A program made the translations under genes and the position numbers. The notes under the pieces were generated by a model. The model was not told where the DNA came from and did no database searches. It saw only the letters and a list, made by a program, of their open reading frames with translations. Positions 62,380 to 64,000 of a DNA stretch of 64,000 nucleotides are shown here, one piece after another. Source of the stretch: DAHUYF01 sp035945115. GTDB lineage: Bacteria; Pseudomonadota; Alphaproteobacteria; ATCC43930; CGMCC-115725. Positions within the stretch are counted from its first letter, which is position 1. Each line of letters begins with the position of its first letter. The stretch lies in NCBI GenBank assembly GCA_035945115.1, contig DASZAN010000104.1, forward strand, positions 1 to 64,000, given 5' to 3'.

Positions 62380-62823
62380 ATGGCTCGTTTGCCTTCGAGC
62401 GTGCTCTTCGCTTGTACCCTCAACTCGATCCGCTCGCCCATGGCCGAGGCGATGCTGAAGCATTGGCATGGCCGCCACATCTATGTGGACTCCGTCGGCG
62501 TGCGCGAGGGAGAGATCGATCCCTTCGCCGTCGCCGTGATGGACGAGATCGGCATCGATCTGAGCCACCATCGCGTCAAGACCTTCGACGAGCTCGAAGA
62601 CACGTCCTTCGATCTCGTCGTCTCGCTGTCGCCCGAAGCGCAGCACCGCGCGGTGGAGCTCACGCGCACCATGGCTTGCACGGTCGAATACTGGCCGATG
62701 CTGGACGCAAGCGCGGTTGAGGGGAGTCGCGACGAGCGTCTTGCGGCATACCGCGCCGTGCGCGACCATTTGCGCCGCCGCATCTTGGAGCGCTTTCCCT
62801 TGGACCCCGTGGGGAGCTTGTAG
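62380..62823 (+). CDS. low-molecular-weight phosphatase / ArsC-like protein
   Basis: A 147-residue LMW-PTP-fold protein. The P-loop CTLNSIRS gives the CX5R motif (Cys12, Arg18). It is in the conserved alphaproteobacterial position between UPF0262 and maf. It may dephosphorylate proteins or reduce arsenate; the position argues for a housekeeping role. Three bases after UPF0262. Confidence 0.87.
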   Translation: MARLPSSVLFACTLNSIRSPMAEAMLKHWHGRHIYVDSVGVREGEIDPFAVAVMDEIGIDLSHHRVKTFDELEDTSFDLVVSLSPEAQHRAVELTRTMACTVEYWPMLDASAVEGSRDERLAAYRAVRDHLRRRILERFPLDPVGSL

Positions 62824-62825
62824 CG

Positions 62826-63446
62826 ATGCGGCCGGATGATATCCCTGATCAGCGCCTTGTGCTGGCGTCGGCGTCGCAGCGGCGCTACGACCTCCTGACC
62901 CAAGTGGGCCTTGCGCCCGATGCGGTCGATCCCGCGGGGATCGACGAGACGCCGCTTTTGGGCGAGCTTCCGGCGCGGTACGCGATCCGGCTTGCCGAGG
63001 CGAAGGCGCGCGCGGTGGCGCCGCGCCACCCCGAGGCCTTCGTGTTGGCGGCCGATACGGTGGTCGCTTGCGGGCGCCGCATCCTGCCGCAAGCGCTCGA
63101 GCGCGAAGCGGCGCGGGAATGCCTGGCCCTGCTGTCGGGGCGCCGTCACCGTGTCCATGGCGCTATCGCGCTCGTCGCCGGCGAGGGACGGCTGATCGCT
63201 CGCCGGGTCGAGACCGCCGTCACGTTCCGGCGCCTCGATGCAGCGGACATCGACGAGTATCTCACGACCGGCGAGTGGTACGGCAAAGCCGGCGGCTATG
63301 CTATTCAAGGCATGGCGGCGCGATTCATCCGCACGATCATCGGGTCCTACAGCAACGTTGTCGGTCTGCCGCTCTTCGAAACCGTCAATCTGCTGGCCGG
63401 GCAGGGGTTCCGCCGCGCGCAACACATCGCGGTGCCGCCGCAGTGA
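62826..63446 (+). CDS. maf: Maf-family nucleoside triphosphate pyrophosphatase
   Basis: A 206-residue Maf protein: LASASQRRYDLL at the nucleotide site, AADTVVACGRRILPQA and the GYAIQGMAARFI motif. Maf proteins hydrolyse dTTP/UTP or modified nucleotides to keep the pool clean. It overlaps the start of the RNase E/G gene by 4 bases (GTGA). Confidence 0.92.
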   Translation: MRPDDIPDQRLVLASASQRRYDLLTQVGLAPDAVDPAGIDETPLLGELPARYAIRLAEAKARAVAPRHPEAFVLAADTVVACGRRILPQALEREAARECLALLSGRRHRVHGAIALVAGEGRLIARRVETAVTFRRLDAADIDEYLTTGEWYGKAGGYAIQGMAARFIRTIIGSYSNVVGLPLFETVNLLAGQGFRRAQHIAVPPQ

Positions 63447-64000
63447 GACAGGTGCTGCTTCTCTCCCGCTCTCCCGGCGAGCTCTGGGCAGCGCTCGTCG
63501 AGAGCGATGGGTTGGTGGCGTTGCGGCTTTGGCGCACCGGTTCGCAGGGTCAGCCGGGCGAAATCGTTCTCGGCCGCGTGCGCGCGATGCGGCCCGAGCT
63601 GCCGGCGGCGCTCATCGATATCGGCCTGGAGCGCCCGGGATTTCTGAGCGGCGAGGACGCCGAACCGCGCGGCGACCTCAACCTCCATGAAGGACAATCG
63701 GTCATAGTGCAAGTGACCAAGGAGGCGCGTGCCGACAAGGCGACCGGCCTCTCGATGCGGCTGCAGCGGCGGGGAACCCGGCTCGATGAAACCGAGCGGC
63801 GCGCGATTGCCGAGGCGGCCGCGCGGCCGGGACCCGTCCCGCGGCTGCTTGAGGCGCCGGCAAGCGTGCTTGAGCTGGCCCTCGACGCGTTTGCCGCCGC
63901 CGCGCCCGAGGAGATCGTGATCGATGATGCCGCTGCGCTCGGCGAGGCGCGGCGCTGGGTTGCGCACCATGCGCCATCGTTGTCGGAGCGACTGGTCCTT
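63443..64000 (+). CDS. ribonuclease E/G family protein, partial
   Basis: The first 186 codons of an RNase E/G-family protein, cut by the window end. From GTG 63443 it contains an S1-like RNA-binding region (GEIVLGRVRAMRPELPAALI, then IDIGLERPGFLS) and the start of the linker. Maf followed by RNase E/G is a known alphaproteobacterial order. The catalytic domain lies outside the window. Confidence 0.85.
   Translation, partial: MRQVLLLSRSPGELWAALVESDGLVALRLWRTGSQGQPGEIVLGRVRAMRPELPAALIDIGLERPGFLSGEDAEPRGDLNLHEGQSVIVQVTKEARADKATGLSMRLQRRGTRLDETERRAIAEAAARPGPVPRLLEAPASVLELALDAFAAAAPEEIVIDDAAALGEARRWVAHHAPSLSERLVL

Overview
The window reads as a GC-rich alphaproteobacterial chromosome segment from a sulfur-oxidising organism. 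The right end (about 57.8-64 kb) carries an alphaproteobacterial housekeeping order: murA, DUF2948, hisG, hisD, UPF0262, low-molecular-weight phosphatase, maf and an RNase E/G gene cut by the window end. Everything to the left looks accessory and is organised in functional blocks.

Layout. 0.1-0.9 kb: a frameshifted response-regulator receiver and a tiny CxxCH peptide. 1-8.1 kb (minus): cueR-copA followed by a MacB-like ABC exporter and its membrane fusion protein; twin dyad operators lie upstream of cueR. 8.3-10 kb (plus): a Met-rich Spy-like protein, a DUF2933 membrane peptide and an ICMT/PEMT-type methyltransferase. 10-15 kb (plus): an ATGA-coupled operon of archaeal-type S-adenosylmethionine synthetase, beta-CASP metallo-beta-lactamase, AMP/thymidine phosphorylase and a frameshifted PRPP synthetase. 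15.4-21.9 kb (minus): a complete N-ATPase operon, atpDCQRBEFAG, whose c subunit keeps Na+-type ligands. 22-28 kb (plus): cusCBA copper/silver efflux. 28-30.6 kb (minus): alpha-glucan phosphorylase, a broken PEP synthase and a small secreted protein.

30.8-57 kb is a sulfur-oxidation island. On the minus strand lie an ArsR regulator (sHdrR-like), a lipoate ligase fused to an alpha/beta hydrolase, and two radical SAM sulfur-insertion enzymes with a flavoprotein between them (LipS1-LipT-LipS2). On the plus strand lie a GATase-fold protein without its nucleophile, then dsrE-hdrC1-hdrB1-hdrA-hyp-hdrC2-hdrB2-hyp-lbpA-dsrE-tusA. After a minus-strand RND pump (its fusion protein has an in-frame stop) come a second DsrE-TusA-SQR-like-DUF1641 module, a LysR/YeiH pair, a thioredoxin, a hemerythrin, a second lipoate-binding protein and a cytochrome c. 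The reading is that lipoate is built on LbpA by the dedicated ligase and LipS pair; TusA and DsrE proteins pass sulfane sulfur to the sHdr complex, which oxidises it with LbpA as carrier. The island ends at a half tRNA-Thr gene (57,266-57,304), a possible integration scar.

A shared regulatory theme is visible: eight TTGA(T/C)-N4-(A/G)TCAA-like palindromes (FNR/FixK/CRP family) lie upstream of the Spy-like gene, between the N-ATPase and cusCBA, and upstream of the small secreted protein, the sHdr operon, the second DsrE module and hemerythrin/thioredoxin. This suggests a common low-oxygen or redox control. At least four genes are broken by frameshift or stop (receiver, PRPP synthetase, PEP synthase remnant, RND fusion protein), so recent decay or assembly errors need to be kept apart.
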